A DNA stretch of 64,000 bases, taken from NCBI RefSeq assembly GCF_026914185.1, contig NC_070561.1, positions 6,572,001-6,636,000 of the forward strand, given 5' to 3'. The DNA is from Puccinia triticina. Its lineage: Eukaryota; Basidiomycota; Pucciniomycetes; Pucciniales; Pucciniaceae. Under the pieces are notes generated by a model, which did no database searches, was not told the DNA's origin, and saw only the letters and a list, made by a program, of their open reading frames with translations. Of this stretch, positions 46,692 to 58,764 are shown in pieces; positions within the stretch are counted from its first letter, which is position 1; each line of letters begins with the position of its first letter. The translations under genes and the position numbers were made by a program.

Positions 46692-47469
46692 AGGAAGAGA
46701 GAATGCCATCTCCAAAGATGTATGACAGGAGCGACGTGAGTAGTAGAATCCACGAAAGCTCCTGCCCACGCTCCACTCCTCCGGCCGAAGAGCCAAAGGA
46801 AGAATAACTATACAGAGCTACACCCCTACCGGTTGTAGCTCAACTATATAAACTGGGGCCTTTGGGTGATTAAAGGTCCCCCAGATACATTCATAACCAC
46901 TTCAAAGCTTTGCCCGTCTTGCCCTTGTCTAATCTACCTGTGCGCCAGCCGGACCTTGTCTTGACCTTGGTTTACTTGAATCGGCAGTCTTTTTTACCGC
47001 AGACCCTTGCTGAGAGTAAGTCTGCGTTTTTTCCCTTTTCTATCGGGATTTTATCCCAAACTATCTCCTGGGTGCGAGCAATTGCACAACTAGCCCTTTC
47101 CAAGGGCCCCAGACGTCACAGGTATTAAAACACCCCTGCACATCTAGTGCGCAGGCCCTGTAAGAACTGCGGAGGGCACTAAACCACCCCAGGTGCCCCT
47201 GGCCCCTCCGTTAACCCCTTTTTTTGGGTTCATTAGAAGTAACTGCCCTCAGTTACTTTGTACTTTTACGGCTCAATTGCTGCGCGCTCCATTGCACCGT
47301 GCACAGTCACCGGTGTAGCTAGAGGAGTACAAGTACTCTTGGCATCACCGCGCCTGACACACCAGCAGAATGAAGAAACAACTGCCAACAACGCACAAGG
47401 ATTGGAGGTATGTTCTTGTCACCTCCTGGATTTTCAGAAGCTACTGAAAGCAAATTCCCAATCATCTAG
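46692..47469. other. Possible LTR-like remainder, no gene recognised
   Basis: Has a TATA-like ACTATATAAACTGG near 46845 and GACGTCACA at about 47111-47119. It could be the other half of an element split by the solo LTR, with TGTGAC near 44998 as its mirror end, but no flanking duplication was found. Confidence 0.35.
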
Positions 47470-47928
47470 ACATCTTGTTCAGATGCTCACAAAGCAGCCA
47501 ACAATGTTTGCAATGCGTGCTCTTGGGATAATTGTGATGATACTGGGCTATTTGGCAGTTGCTGTTGGCATGATATTCCCCTAAAGCTCAACAATATTGA
47601 GCAAAGTGGTGAAAATTGAGTAGTATATTTCTTATGTTGTATATTTTTAGCTAGTACTAACTATCTACCATGTAAATGATAGGCTTTACTATCCGGTGAG
47701 CATTATTGACAACCTGGTCAAGGCATTTCCGCAAAAGAGCTTTGGTGTCCTTTATGACATTGGATGTCATTTGGATGCCCATGTTCGCAAGGTTAGTCTT
47801 GCCTCCAATCACCATTACTGCATCTCTTCCTTTTTGCTTACTTTTTATCCCTCAGCGCAACCTTTTAGGCAGCAACATTTGGCGGGTGAAGTTTGGAACA
47901 TCAGTTTTTCATGCTTATGTCCACCAGT
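47470..47928 (+). pseudogene. KDZ transposase fragment with middle catalytic Asp
   Basis: DDTGLFGSCCWHDIPLKLNN matches the exon of the intact transposase at about 22400. After introns at equivalent positions come IIDNLVKAFPQKSFGVLYDI and GCHLDAHVRK, then RNLLGSNIWRVKFGTSVFHA and YVH. Homology stops at the start of the hairpin array. The first exons are missing here; the relic at 34258-35097 could be the other end of the same copy. Confidence 0.8.
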
Positions 47929-49764
47929 GCAGACCGGTCATCAAGAGGACTCGCCACCTCTCAATGACCAGTCAGACCGGTCATCAAGAGGACTCACCAC
48001 CTCTTGATGACCGGTCAGACAGGTCATTGAGAGGACTCACCACCTCTTGATGACCGGCACAGACCAGTCATTGAGAGGACTCACCACCTCTTGATGACCG
48101 GTGTGGTGTGCCAAATCTGTTTCAAGTATCAAATTACACAAAGTGATGGTCAAATACATGAGAAGGAGATATATTCTTAGATTTATTATTGCATAATTAG
48201 ATTCTGCAAGTCATTTAACCCCTAGTCACTCACTTGAACCACTAGGATAGCTCCACTCAGTCAAAAGTTATTTTGGTTAAATGGTTTTCATCCAACATAA
48301 GTACATAGTATATTAGTACATTGGTAGTAAATAATACGGTATTAGAGCCAACCACAACTGGGTCATATTTTTTGTGCATATTCAATTAGATTTAGGGCTA
48401 GAACCACAAGTTGGCCATATTTGTATGCATATTCAATTAGACTTAGGGCTAGAACCACAAGTCGGCCGCCTTGTAGATAGACTATATAAGGAGCCCTTCC
48501 TCCCCCCTCATTTGAATTCAGCATGTGAATAGCAGCCACCAACCAACCAGTCACACATTCATTTAACAGTGTGATCTCAAACATCCACTCACCCAACACC
48601 TGTGATCATAATCAGGTTCTTAAATAGCTTGTGTCATTGCACATCATCTACATTGTTTGATCTAAGTCTGATAGAGACTACTGCACATAGTGATCTCTAT
48701 CAAGGTTTTGCCACAACAATAAATAAATTTTGTTGGTAGAATCCTTGTGTAGTACAATAGAGGGGCAGGTCCTTCAAACCACCCGTAACATAAATATTGC
48801 TTAACTGAAAATATCATATTTGTTATCTCCCCCTCACAGAACTGCCACCCGTCCCAAAAGGAGTTCTCACGCCGGTTAGACTGGTCATCGAGAGGACTCA
48901 CCACCTCTCAATGACCGGCACAGACCGGTCATTGAGAGGACTCACCACCTCTTGATGACCGGTTAGACCGGTCATCAAGAGGACTCACCACCTCTCAATG
49001 ACCGGTTAGACCGGTCATTGAGAGGACTCACCGCCTCTCAATGACCAGCACAGACCGGTCATTGAGAGGACTCACCACCTCTTGATGACCGGTTAGACCG
49101 GTCATCAAGAGGACTCACCACCTCTCAATGACCGGTTAGAACGGTCATTGAGAGGACTCACCGCCTCTCAATGACCGGCACAGACCGGTCATTGAGAGGA
49201 CTCACCACCTCTTGATGACCTGTTAGACCGGTCATCAAGAGGACTCACCACCTCTCAATGACCGGTTAGACCGGTCATTGAGAGGACTCACCGCCTCTCG
49301 ATGACCGGCACAGACCGGTCATTGAGAGGACTCACCACCTCTCGATGACCGGAACAGACCGGTCATTGAGAGGACTCACCACCTCTCAATGACCAGTTAG
49401 ACCAGTCATTGAGAGGACTCACCACCTCTTGATGACCGGCACAGACCGGTCATTGAGAGGACTCACCACCTCTTGATGACCGGTTAGACCGGTCATCAAG
49501 AGGACTCACCACCTCTCAATGACCGGTCTAACAGGTTATTGAGAGGACTCACCGCCTCTCAATGACCGGCACAGACCGGTCATTGAGAGGACTCACAGCT
49601 CTTGATGACCGGTTTTTGCCGGTCACCGTGGGGACTAACAGCTGTTGATGACCGGTCTTTGCCGGTCATCGAGGGGACTCACCTCTCCTCTCGATGACTG
49701 GTCAGACCAGTCATTGAGGGGACTCACCACCTCTCAATGACCAGTCAGACCGGTCATCAAGAGT
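47929..49764. repeat. 43-bp hairpin tandem array
   Basis: About 25 units of about 43 bp. Each unit carries CCGGTCATTGAGAGG, an ACTCACCA spacer and CCTCTCAATGACCGG, so each can fold into a 15-16 bp stem. Variants CATC/GATG and CATT/AATG change in compensating pairs in many units. The array is continuous apart from a solo LTR (48102-48871) inserted at CCGG. Small frames across it are meaningless. Related GATGACCGG motifs fill the CACTA-like element at 41380. Confidence 0.9.
48102..48871. mobile_element. Solo LTR in hairpin array, TSD CCGG
   Basis: 770 bp, TGTGGTGTGCCAAATC to GGAGTTCTCACG, with CCGG at 48098-48101 and 48872-48875. Removing it restores a regular array unit. TATA-like ACTATATAAGGAGCCC near 48481 and AATAAATAAA near 48718 fit promoter and polyadenylation parts of an LTR. 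Confidence 0.82.
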
Positions 49765-50361
49765 AGATGTGATAATGTGACTCCCCCACCGTCCCTTCCC
49801 CTGCCGTCCCGCTTGCGAGTCAAAGGCCCCCTCCCGAAATGAGCTAAGTCCCTCCTGGGTGCTTTGTGCCTGCCTCCGAAGGAGGGACTTCTGAATCAGT
49901 GGACTTTTTCAGATTTTCCAGAGAGAATCCCAAGTCTGCAATAACTTTTGCAAAACAATAGCTATTGTGGCACCGTAACAAACATGATGAAGGTCTACAC
50001 TTGACCTACAACCTCACAAAATTTTGGGGCTGTACCATCCCTCCTTCAACAAAAAATCAGCATCAGAATTTGACCTGTGAGACACTCCACCGGGTACCCT
50101 GAAACAGTGAAGTGAATACAGTTCCTTTGAGGCAAAAAAGTGACACATTGGTCTTCTTTTTTTCCATAGCTCTGACAGTTGTATGTAAAAAGGATGAGAA
50201 GCAGATGCAATTTTGCTTTTTTTGATGACACCGACATCCAATGGATTGTAATCTGTGAGACAATGCCCCTAGGGATCCGCGTCTTACCCATTATGAGGCC
50301 TTCTTGCTAGCTGATTCCTTGACCATTAAGGTGGGGTGATATATAACAAAACAAATACTGA
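49765..50361. other. Spacer, no gene seen
   Basis: Between the hairpin array and the TGA-flanked MITE. Short overlapping frames on the minus strand have no recognisable domain. Confidence 0.4.
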
Positions 50362-51451
50362 GGCCCCGTTTGGCTGCCACGTTATGCGTCATAAATGGTC
50401 AAATTTATGACGCGCAACCCCTGGGGGTTTCAAAGTTTTGGTGGCAACGGTGTGGTAAGTCAATCCTGAATATGGCACCAAAATCAAAGTCTTTTCCCCT
50501 CAATATAACCCTCTCTGGAATACTCAAGCACCCACCTCCCTTAAGGATCAAGGCCAGGACAACTCATACCTATCAACAGGCACCCCATCCTCTCTTCACC
50601 CTTTTTCCCCACCTTCTGGATACCCATCTACACCAACTCAATAATCCTCAAGCACCCAGCTAGGCACAAGTGGGAGAAAGTCACCCATCAGACAGAGCCA
50701 GACTATTAGGAAAGACCCTGGATATTCATCACCTTTTCCTCCCTTCCCAATCCAGCAAAACAGCCCCATCTTGGCATTAGCCACACATGTAATAACCATG
50801 GAGATCCCATCTTGGTTACCCCTTGTACCCTTTGGTTTCAGCCCTTCCCTTTTCAGACTCTCATATGATATGTAATCCTTTTCTTCTGATGTTTCATTGT
50901 CTCTCCACATTCCAGCCTCATTCCAGAACTTTCCATCCCCATAGCATTTTCAGCCTCAGCCCCTTGATTGAGAATTTTCACTGTTTCATCTTTTCTTCCA
51001 ACCACAACTCAGCCCCATAATATTTTGTACATAGTCTGCCCTCTTTGGCCCTACCTTTTGTTCCCCATCAGATCCTGCCCCAGAAATTCAGATAACTGGT
51101 CACCATTCACTAGCCTAGCTTATGCCATTAAATCAGAGTGGACAAGCTTGATAAGTCTATGCCAAATATATCAGGTTGGACAGACTTTAAATTACCTTTA
51201 CCTTGCTATTAGATTAGTAGAAAGTAAACCCTTAGACATACCTCAAGAATCTCCATAGCCACACCTTTCCTTAAGAGTCCATACTCTTATATTCTTTTTC
51301 TTGTTCCCCTGAGAGGCAGCCCTTCAAGCACCAAATCCCTCTCAAGCTCTATTCTTCCCTCAGAGTAGTTCCACAACGGGGGGAAAACTTTGGGTTGCGG
51401 CGTCATAAATTCAACAATTTATGACATATAACGCGGCAGCCAAACGGGGCC
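50362..51451. mobile_element. Non-autonomous TIR element, GGCCCCGTTTGG, TSD TGA
   Basis: 1090 bp. Left end GGCCCCGTTTGGCTGCCACG; right end on the other strand GGCCCCGTTTGGCTGCCGCG. The TIR similarity continues through a TCATAAAT..ATTTATGACGC palindrome to about 60 bp. TGA duplicated at 50359-50361 and 51452-51454. Interior is CT-rich with no transposase. End type and 3-bp duplication suggest PIF/Harbinger-like, though TGA differs from the usual TTA/TAA. Confidence 0.82.
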
Positions 51452-51454
51452 TGA

Positions 51455-52122
51455 TAGATTTGCAGGCTCCTTGCCTGTTCATGTACATTGAGCAAACCTG
51501 TCATGCCAAAAAAGTTTTTTTTGTTAGGCCCTCATTTTGAGGGGGGTGCTTTGCGCCCAGGAGGTACTTGGTTAAGTCCAGCCCCCTCTGACCAAAAACC
51601 CTTGCCCCTGCGCAGGTGGCATTTGTGCAGATCAACTGGAGAGTGTCAATGGCAATCCGTGCTGCACCCGCTCCAGATGTATCTCCCTGGAGCCCTCCTC
51701 CCGGCGACATTGAGCAAACTCTAGACGGACTGGGTCACACAATCAGACAGCGGGGCTCATGGACAGAGATTGCTTGGATTTGGAGGAGTATGAAGTGATT
51801 AGATGAATCATAATCAAATTGTCATTAGATTCTTTAATCATTTTTGCTATATATTGATCAGTCTCACAGAAACATCAGGGCTTGACTTATTCAGATTAAG
51901 ACTTGTGTAATCCATTTTTTTTGCATGAAATTGATTTGAATGAGAAATTTGATTTTTTTGCATGCATGGGATGCAATGAAGTTTGTGTTCCTTAGCAGGG
52001 AATGGGGGATACTTCACAACAGTCTACTTAGCCAGTTTTAAAATCATTTTTGCCTATCGAATATGGCTAGCCTGTGAAGGGAAAGGGTGATTGAAAGTGG
52101 TGGGATGGTCATTGAATTTGCA
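51455..52122. other. Probable Helitron body or spacer, no gene seen
   Basis: Leads to the Helitron-like 3' end at 52147. No Rep/helicase coding recognised. Short frames only. Confidence 0.35.
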
Positions 52123-52147
52123 GCGGCAAAGCCGCCTTGACGTCTAG
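52123..52147 (+). mobile_element. Helitron-like 3' end
   Basis: Perfect hairpin GCGGC-AAA-GCCGC (52123-52135), eight bases, then CTAG at 52144-52147 followed by T. This is the classic Helitron 3' terminus layout. The 5' terminus was not located. Confidence 0.62.
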
Positions 52148-52234
52148 TTTACTAAGTTATTGCAGTCTTTTGGATACTTGATGTGTCTCTAAGGCTGACA
52201 CTAAATGTGAAAACCAAACTGAAGAACCATCCGC

Positions 52235-53277
52235 TGTGGTATGCTTTATGGTTACCCATCTAGCCCATTTCAAAATTTCCTTTTTTTCTCATATGTACAC
52301 TCTCAAATCAACCAATATGTCAACACCACTGGATTCTACGGCCAAAAACTACACAGGAAACCATGGACAACACACCTTACACCCCTCTGGATCAGAAGAT
52401 ACAACCCCTTCAAGACACCATCATTCAGTTACATACACACAAAACACCATACTCAGGTCATGTAATCCGTTACATGAACCACACTTACCCAGGACATGTA
52501 ATCCGTTACATGGACCACCCTGACAGCTTGTCTAAACCTTTACATATACTTTACCTCATCAGCTGCACTCATTTCATTGTGCTATGCACATGTCATGCAG
52601 TGTCATGCAGTGTTATGCACACTTGATGCAGGCTTATGCAGTCTGACAGTTGACAGATGACATCATGTAGGTGTCAAGATAGCAAAAACCCCTCATGCAG
52701 CTTGCAGATGACATCAGTTGACAGGCCAGGCCAGCTAAAATACCTCACCTCCTATTTCTCACTAGCTAAATTCTCTCATATGACATCATGACCTCATGTG
52801 ACCTGTCAACCACCAGCCAAAATACCTCATTGTAGCTTTCAGGGCAGCTAAAACCCCTCATTCTCTTGTTCCCCTGGAGCTAAAAAGTCTCACTCTTTTC
52901 TATTTAAGGAGGCTCTCCTCCCCCCCAGTTTTAATTTCTCTCAGCAAACTACTTGCACTCAGCTTACCCCATAACAGTACAATACTTGCTCACTCTACAG
53001 TATTAGCCCCACTCTATATTGTGGTTTTAAAAACCTTACATACAAATTAAAACCTCATTACAACACTTACTCATCAGCTACATCATCATAAACCTTAAGC
53101 CACCTGCTCAAAGTAGGCTATCTTTTGATACACCTCCACTATCACTACATTAAACCTTCCAATCGTAGATTGGGGGGCTTGTTTTAGTGTCTAGTGACCC
53201 AGGAAAGGCAGAGTTAACCTCATTCATCCCTTTCCGCACTCAGCAAAAGGTTCTCAGGAACGCTTTTGAGCTTTACA
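52235..53277. mobile_element. Solo LTR in MULE N-terminus, TSD CCGC
   Basis: 1043 bp, TGTGGTATGCTTTATGG to TTGAGCTTTACA, with CCGC at 52231-52234 and 53278-53281. Removal restores the AKEPRVKEPS repeat frame (..CCATCCGC / CAAAGAACC). TATA-like CTATTTAAGGAGG near 52899. Confidence 0.87.
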
Positions 53278-53397
53278 CCGCCAAAGAACCTCGTGTCAAA
53301 GAACCGTCCGCCAAAGAACCTCGCGTCAAAGAACCGTCCGCCAAAGAACCTCGCGTCAAAGAACCTTCCGCCAAAGAACCTCGCGTCAAAGAACCAA
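53278..53397 (+). repeat. 30-bp tandem repeat in MULE coding sequence
   Basis: Four units encoding AKEPRVKEPS, nearly identical at the DNA level (CCGCCAAAGAACCTCGCGTC is common to most). A recent expansion in the N-terminal linker. Confidence 0.85.
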
Positions 53398-54228
53398 TCA
53401 TGCCAGAATCCCTTCCGGCAGCTACCGACTTGATTCCTGCACCCCCGGAGCATGACTTTGGATCAAGGGACAAATGCTTTGAGACAATCCAGAAGTGGGC
53501 TTTTGACCACAGATTTTCCATTGCAATGGCAAGATCGTACTCTGTGAATGGACAAATTTGTGTTGTTTATCAATGCAACAAGTCAGGGCCTTACCAACCA
53601 CATTGCGCGCCCAAAGAAGATCTCAAGGAAGACACGATTTTATCCCCTCCCAACAGCTCCCAGAAGCCAAAATTGACTTTGACGCCCAAGACATCAATAA
53701 AGAAAGATTGGGGAAGTACCAAGACCAAGTGTCCCTTTTTGATTGACTCTCACTCAAAATACAGCTTCTGGAAGGTGGGATTTGGTAGTAAAAAACCCCG
53801 CTCACAACCATCTTCCATCCAATTCTGCAGTGGCGCACCAGATTCACTGAAGGTTGACAACCAAGCAATGCCTTGAGCTGGAGAAACTTGCTTCCGCCGG
53901 TGTGATGCCCTTGAAAGCCAAGAATATTTTGATGAAAGACTCGTCAGCACCTCTTTTAGCACCTTTGAGTGCAATTCACAACTTCAACTACCGGAAAACC
54001 AAAAAAAAACAAGCACAAAATTCTATGAAAGCTATGATTGATTGTTTAAAGTCAAACAATTTCTATTACAGAGTCAAATCCTCAACCAACGCAGTCAAAT
54101 CTTCAATCAACGTCCAAACTGATGTTGTACACCTTGATGCACTTTTCATTACGCTTCCGGAATCGATGGAAATGGCAAAGATGCATCCTACTTGCATTCT
54201 AATTGATGTGACTTACAAGACTAACCGC

Positions 54229-56349
54229 TGTGGTAGACGGAAAAGTGAAAAATCAAAAGTTTTTTCTATACTATATATTTACGCACCCTAGGCCTCAAGA
54301 TACCACCAAATGGACCTCAGAAATGGATTCTAAGGCCAATTTTACCCCTAGTCACCACTGGAAGCGTCACTGGAACCCCGTTGGATTGGAAGTTACACCC
54401 TCTTTGTCAGCCTTAGAGTCATCACAGCTGACCTAAAAGCTGCCTGTTCTACCTTTGTTACATATAAATTACTTGATATCTTTTTAATCTTAAGAGATAA
54501 CCTTGTTTTGAATTCATATTCTGTTTCCTCATGCAATTTTAACCCTAGTTACAACTTATCAATTCATTGTAACTATACTCCTTCCCTGAGTTATTGAGTT
54601 GTGGCGCGCTTGCGCAGTTGTGACGTGTCAGCGCTACCAGGCGCGCCAAACCACATGTACATATGTAAATTACATAAGCAAACTGTGAAAATTTTCGTAG
54701 TCAGGATCCCCCTTGCCTGAGGCGGATCTACAGACTCCAGCACACCAGAACCACACCCCAGATAACCCCAGGATCACCACCAAAGAGTTTACAACACTCC
54801 CAGTATACCTACCGTCACAGGCGCCTAGGATATTGACAGTAAGTAACCTTTTTTTCACTGAACCTTGTTTATCTCAGAGGTACAACTCTGTGTCTTGCTT
54901 GATCTGTTCTTTCTGCTGGCCTTTGCCTTCTCTTGATCACAGGGCTGTCCCTCCATAACTGCTGGCCTTTGCCTTATCTTGATTAAAGGGCTGTCCCTTA
55001 GGTTTCCCTTTAAGAACCTTGACTATCCAGAAGGAAGCTAAAAAATTGTGGCTGGATTAAATTTATCTAATCCAGAGACCCTCCACGTTTCCTTGGTGAG
55101 AGGAGGCTGTAGCACTCTCTAGCTCAGCTTGGCAGCACTCTTCTGAAGAGGTAGCATTGCCAGTGGACGTGCATTCCCACTAGAATTACCTTGAATATCT
55201 GCTCAACTTAATCCTGTTCAGTTTCTCTCTCTCTTTTTCTCTCTCTCATAATTGTATTTTCTTTATCCAAAGAAATCCAATTATTCCCCCTTTTCTTTCT
55301 TGTGTCCTGCTGTCACTAAAGAGACTCAGGCTCACACTCTTGGACCCTCATGGACACGGCCAGCCCCAGTCATCAACCTGTCACACCCCTCAAGTCACCT
55401 TTCCCAGGTATACGCATACTCAGCCCCAGCCAAACACATACTCTTTTCTATCCCTCTTATCTCCACTGCATATGCAGGGGACCAACCCCATTTCTTCTGT
55501 ATTTGACATGTCCCTGCTTCATTTATGCACCCCCTTACATCTGCATGCAGTCTTCTGACCCCATTTCTGCACTCCTTGCATTAGTCTGACACCACTCATG
55601 CACCCCTTGCATGAAGTACCTCTGTATTTGACATTCTCCGCTTCGTTTATGCGCTCCTTGCATTAGTATGACATCATCTTTCATTTCTCACCCCACTTTC
55701 TGCCTGTATTTAATATCTTCTGACACCACTTGTATGCAGCCCACCAGCTAAAATCCCTCATCCAGGATCCCCCTTGTAGCTAAAATCCCTCACATTTGTC
55801 TATATAAGGAGCTCTCTCCCCCAGTTGTTTTTCCCTCAGTTCAGTACCCACCAGTGATACAGATATCACCCATTAGCCATTATCATCACCCTTACACTTT
55901 TATAACATACCATATCATCCCTCTTATCTGCAATAACCACTGAGCTCACTCTCATATTCTCATACTCTCATATCACTGGTTGCATGTCACGCACCTGTCA
56001 CGAGTTACCCGGTTCCTGGTTCAACTCCCGACTAAGACATATACCCTTCTCAGTCCAGACACTCTTCTCAACTTCTTATATCACCCTCTCAAGGACCTGT
56101 GTTCAACCCCCACCGGAAACATCAAGTCAACTTTCACCCTTTCCATCGTCATAAATCCTCTCAACTCTCACATACCTGTCATCAAACAACTTCATCTGGA
56201 ACTAGACCAGACCTATCACTTGATTAAAACTTGCCAAGCTTAGCTTGGTGGGTCTTGTTATCTGATAGTATAGAAGGGCAGAGTTTGCACCTCCATCATC
56301 CCCTTCTCCATTCAGCAAAAGGGTTTCACAACCACTTTTGAGTCTTACA
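54229..56349. mobile_element. LTR in MULE catalytic region, TSD CCGC, with nested solo LTR
   Basis: Starts TGTGGTAGACGGAAAAGTG, ends TTTTGAGTCTTACA; CCGC at 54225-54228 and 56350-56353. Excision joins the MULE frame TYKTNR-YKMPLL. Without the nested solo LTR it is about 1.18 kb. TATA-like CTATATAAGGAGC near 55801. Related to 37872-38856 and less closely to 52235-53277. Confidence 0.87.
54405..55336. mobile_element. Nested solo LTR, TSD CTCTT
   Basis: 932 bp, TGTCAGCCTTAGAG to CAGGCTCACA, exact duplication CTCTT at 54400-54404 and 55337-55341. Same family as 45718-46686, with one CTTTGCCTC..GGGCTGTCCCT repeat unit fewer. Confidence 0.92.
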
Positions 56350-58764
56350 CCGCTACAAGATGCCTCTCCTACACATTACCGGAATAAACTTGTGCAACCA
56401 ATTGTTTACACTTGCTTTCTGTTTCATGGTGAAGGAGCAAGAAGAAGACTTCACTTGGGCTCTGGAACAGCTTCAATCAGCCCTTGAACCGCACACACCA
56501 TCTGTAATCTTGACCAACAAAGAACAAGCATTAATGAACGCAATCAATACCATCTTTCCTCAAGCCCAGACCCTCTTGTGTCAATGGCATATGGGCAAAA
56601 ACCTTTATGCCCATTGCCGTCCCATTCTCAGCAATGATTTGTACCCCATTTTTTGCAAGGCTTGGAACTTCTTAATAGCTTCAAGCTCTGCGGCGGCCTA
56701 CCAGAAGAACTTCACCAAACTGTCAGCAACCTGCTCACCAGAGGTTATGGACTATCTTTCAAAAAATTGGTTCCCGCTTCGCAATTGCTTTGTCAAGTAC
56801 CTCATCAGCAATGTTCCACATTTCGGTAACGTCAACACATCCCAAGTCAAGAGTCTTCACGCTTTGGTCAAGCAATTCCTAAAAGGTGCAAACTCTTCAA
56901 TGCACACAACAATATCTGACATGCATGATGCGGTGAAACACCAGCTGCATGAGTTGATGATTGATTGTGCACATCATTAATCTTCCCAAAGTCCTCAGTC
57001 AAACAGCGGGAAAGATCTCTCACCACGTGATTTGGACTGCACAATGCTTGTTACTTTCATCAGATGAATCTGTTGATTGCGGCGATGATTGCAAGTACAA
57101 ATTGCACATGGGTATCCCATGCTTGCACCGGATGAGGCGGCTTGAAGTCAAAGGCAAAGCTCTTGATCCAAGCGAGTTCCACTCTCAATGGCACTTGCCA
57201 GATGTTTTGGTATGTTTTTCTTCTCTATCATTGTAATGTATAAACAGATTCAGCATTCTTTGATTTGAACAAGCAGTGCTTTTTTTGACCTACAGAAGGT
57301 TGTTCTGCCTTGTCCATATGCATCAAGTCCACCTAGCAATAAAGATCTCAATCAGTTATTTCTGCACGAAATTTACAAAAGATTCCAGAAACTGACCACA
57401 TCCGAGAAGCCAAACTACATCAAAGATTTTACTCGCTTACTCAACCAATCACATTTGCTGACTCCACTCAAAGAGCCTGTCAAACAGCCGCACAAAGGAC
57501 AACCAAAGGGGGCGCTAAACAAATCAAAACCAACCTTGGAACGCTCAACTAAGAGAGATCCTTCTGCCTGGGAGTATCAACTACCCAAGAAGAAAGTCAG
57601 CCGGCCTAAAAAGGTCAAAGGGAGCAAGGAAGCCCCAAAGAGAAAGCGGGGACGGCCTGGCAAGAAAGCTGCTAAACCTACGTGTACATGTTGTAAAAAA
57701 GAAAGCAAAGATAGCCTCTGACACTGAAAGCAAAGTTTTGGATGAATTGGACAATGACTCAGAACAATTTTTGGATGAATCGGCGACCCTTCCTTGTGAT
57801 CCTGTGGCTATAGTGACAGTGAGTCTCAACATATGTATCACGTTGGTCATGTGACTAGAGAAACTAATCACAATCAATGACATTATTGCAGAGGTCTGGG
57901 CGAGTTGTTCAAAGGACGTCTGGAAGAGTTGCCAAAAAAACGCTGAAGATAGCTTGAATCACTCGAACAACAATCAATCTGACTGCATGGATATAGATGA
58001 AGCCAACCTCATTGATGCAGATGAAGTTGCAGATCAAAATGATACAGATTCCACCAAATCCGAATCCAAATCCAAATCCAAATCCAAAGAAGTTGAACGA
58101 CCTTATCAGTGGATCAGATTTAACCAGGTATGGGTTTACACTGTTTTGATATCATCAGTCCACAACCTGATGTTATTTCATTTGTTTTAGGCTCATCCTC
58201 AGTAACACTTGGTGCCTGCCAGATTAAGACATGCAATTTCAATGATTCACGATGTTCCCGGTGATGGACATTGCGGGTTCCATTTGGCTGCTGTTAGTAT
58301 GGGCCTAAGCAAGAACAACGACTGGAAAGAATTCCGAAAGGCCATGGTTGATGCAATAGACACAATTGAGGTATAAAAAGACACAAAGTACCTATCAACA
58401 GTGTCTGATTTGATTGCAATCAAATCTGAATCACTTCAGGCCTTCTGCAAAGCAGACCCATTGGATTAACTTTCCATGACACAGCGATCTTCTGGCAGAA
58501 GCATTTCAACGACCCGTCATCCACATCTCCAACTTGATAAGTGCCACTTTCCTTCCTTTAACGCATGGGCCAACAACAAATCCTCCAATCTTTGTTGTTT
58601 ATTTGGAAGTTCAGTATCACTACAATGCGTTTCAATTTGAAGGAACTATCTTCCCCGCCCCTTGGATCTCTTCCCATTGGTTTAAATGGAGAAGCAAAGC
58701 AGCCTCCAATTGGGAGAGCTTTATTCAATTGAATTCGGATGAATGGGACCAAAGATTTCCTTGA

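Larger units (their letters stand above)
52148..58764 (+). pseudogene. MULE transposase with C-terminal OTU domain, interrupted
   Basis: Pieces in order: AKEPRVKEPS tandem repeats (53278-53397); a FAR1/WRKY-GCM1-like zinc domain (KCFETIQKWAFDHRFSIAMA, KTKCPFLIDSHSK, 53460-53790); a frame change; then TTKQCLELEKLASAGVMPLK and ILIDVTYKTNR, joined across an LTR to YKMPLLHITGINLCNQLF. The MULE core follows (SVILTNKEQALMNAINTIFP, LLCQWHMGKNL, 56350-56978). After a shift, CKYKLHMGIPCLHRM is a SWIM finger. A basic KKKVSRPKKVKG / KRKRGRPGKKAAK stretch comes next, and then VPGDGHCGFHLAAVSMGL (about 58250), an OTU cysteine-protease box, with a His-bearing segment VVYLEVQYHYNAFQFEG near 58600. At least three frame disruptions and two LTR insertions make it a pseudogene. 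Confidence 0.82.

Noticed and set aside
46692..47119. A complete LTR from 44998 to 47119 (TGTGAC..GTCACA)
   Set aside because: The ends are inverted copies but flanks ATAAT and GGTAT do not match and no relative is in the window.
48872..49764. CRISPR-like array
   Set aside because: Regular palindromic repeats, but there are no unique spacers: the whole 43-bp unit repeats, and the genome is clearly eukaryotic.
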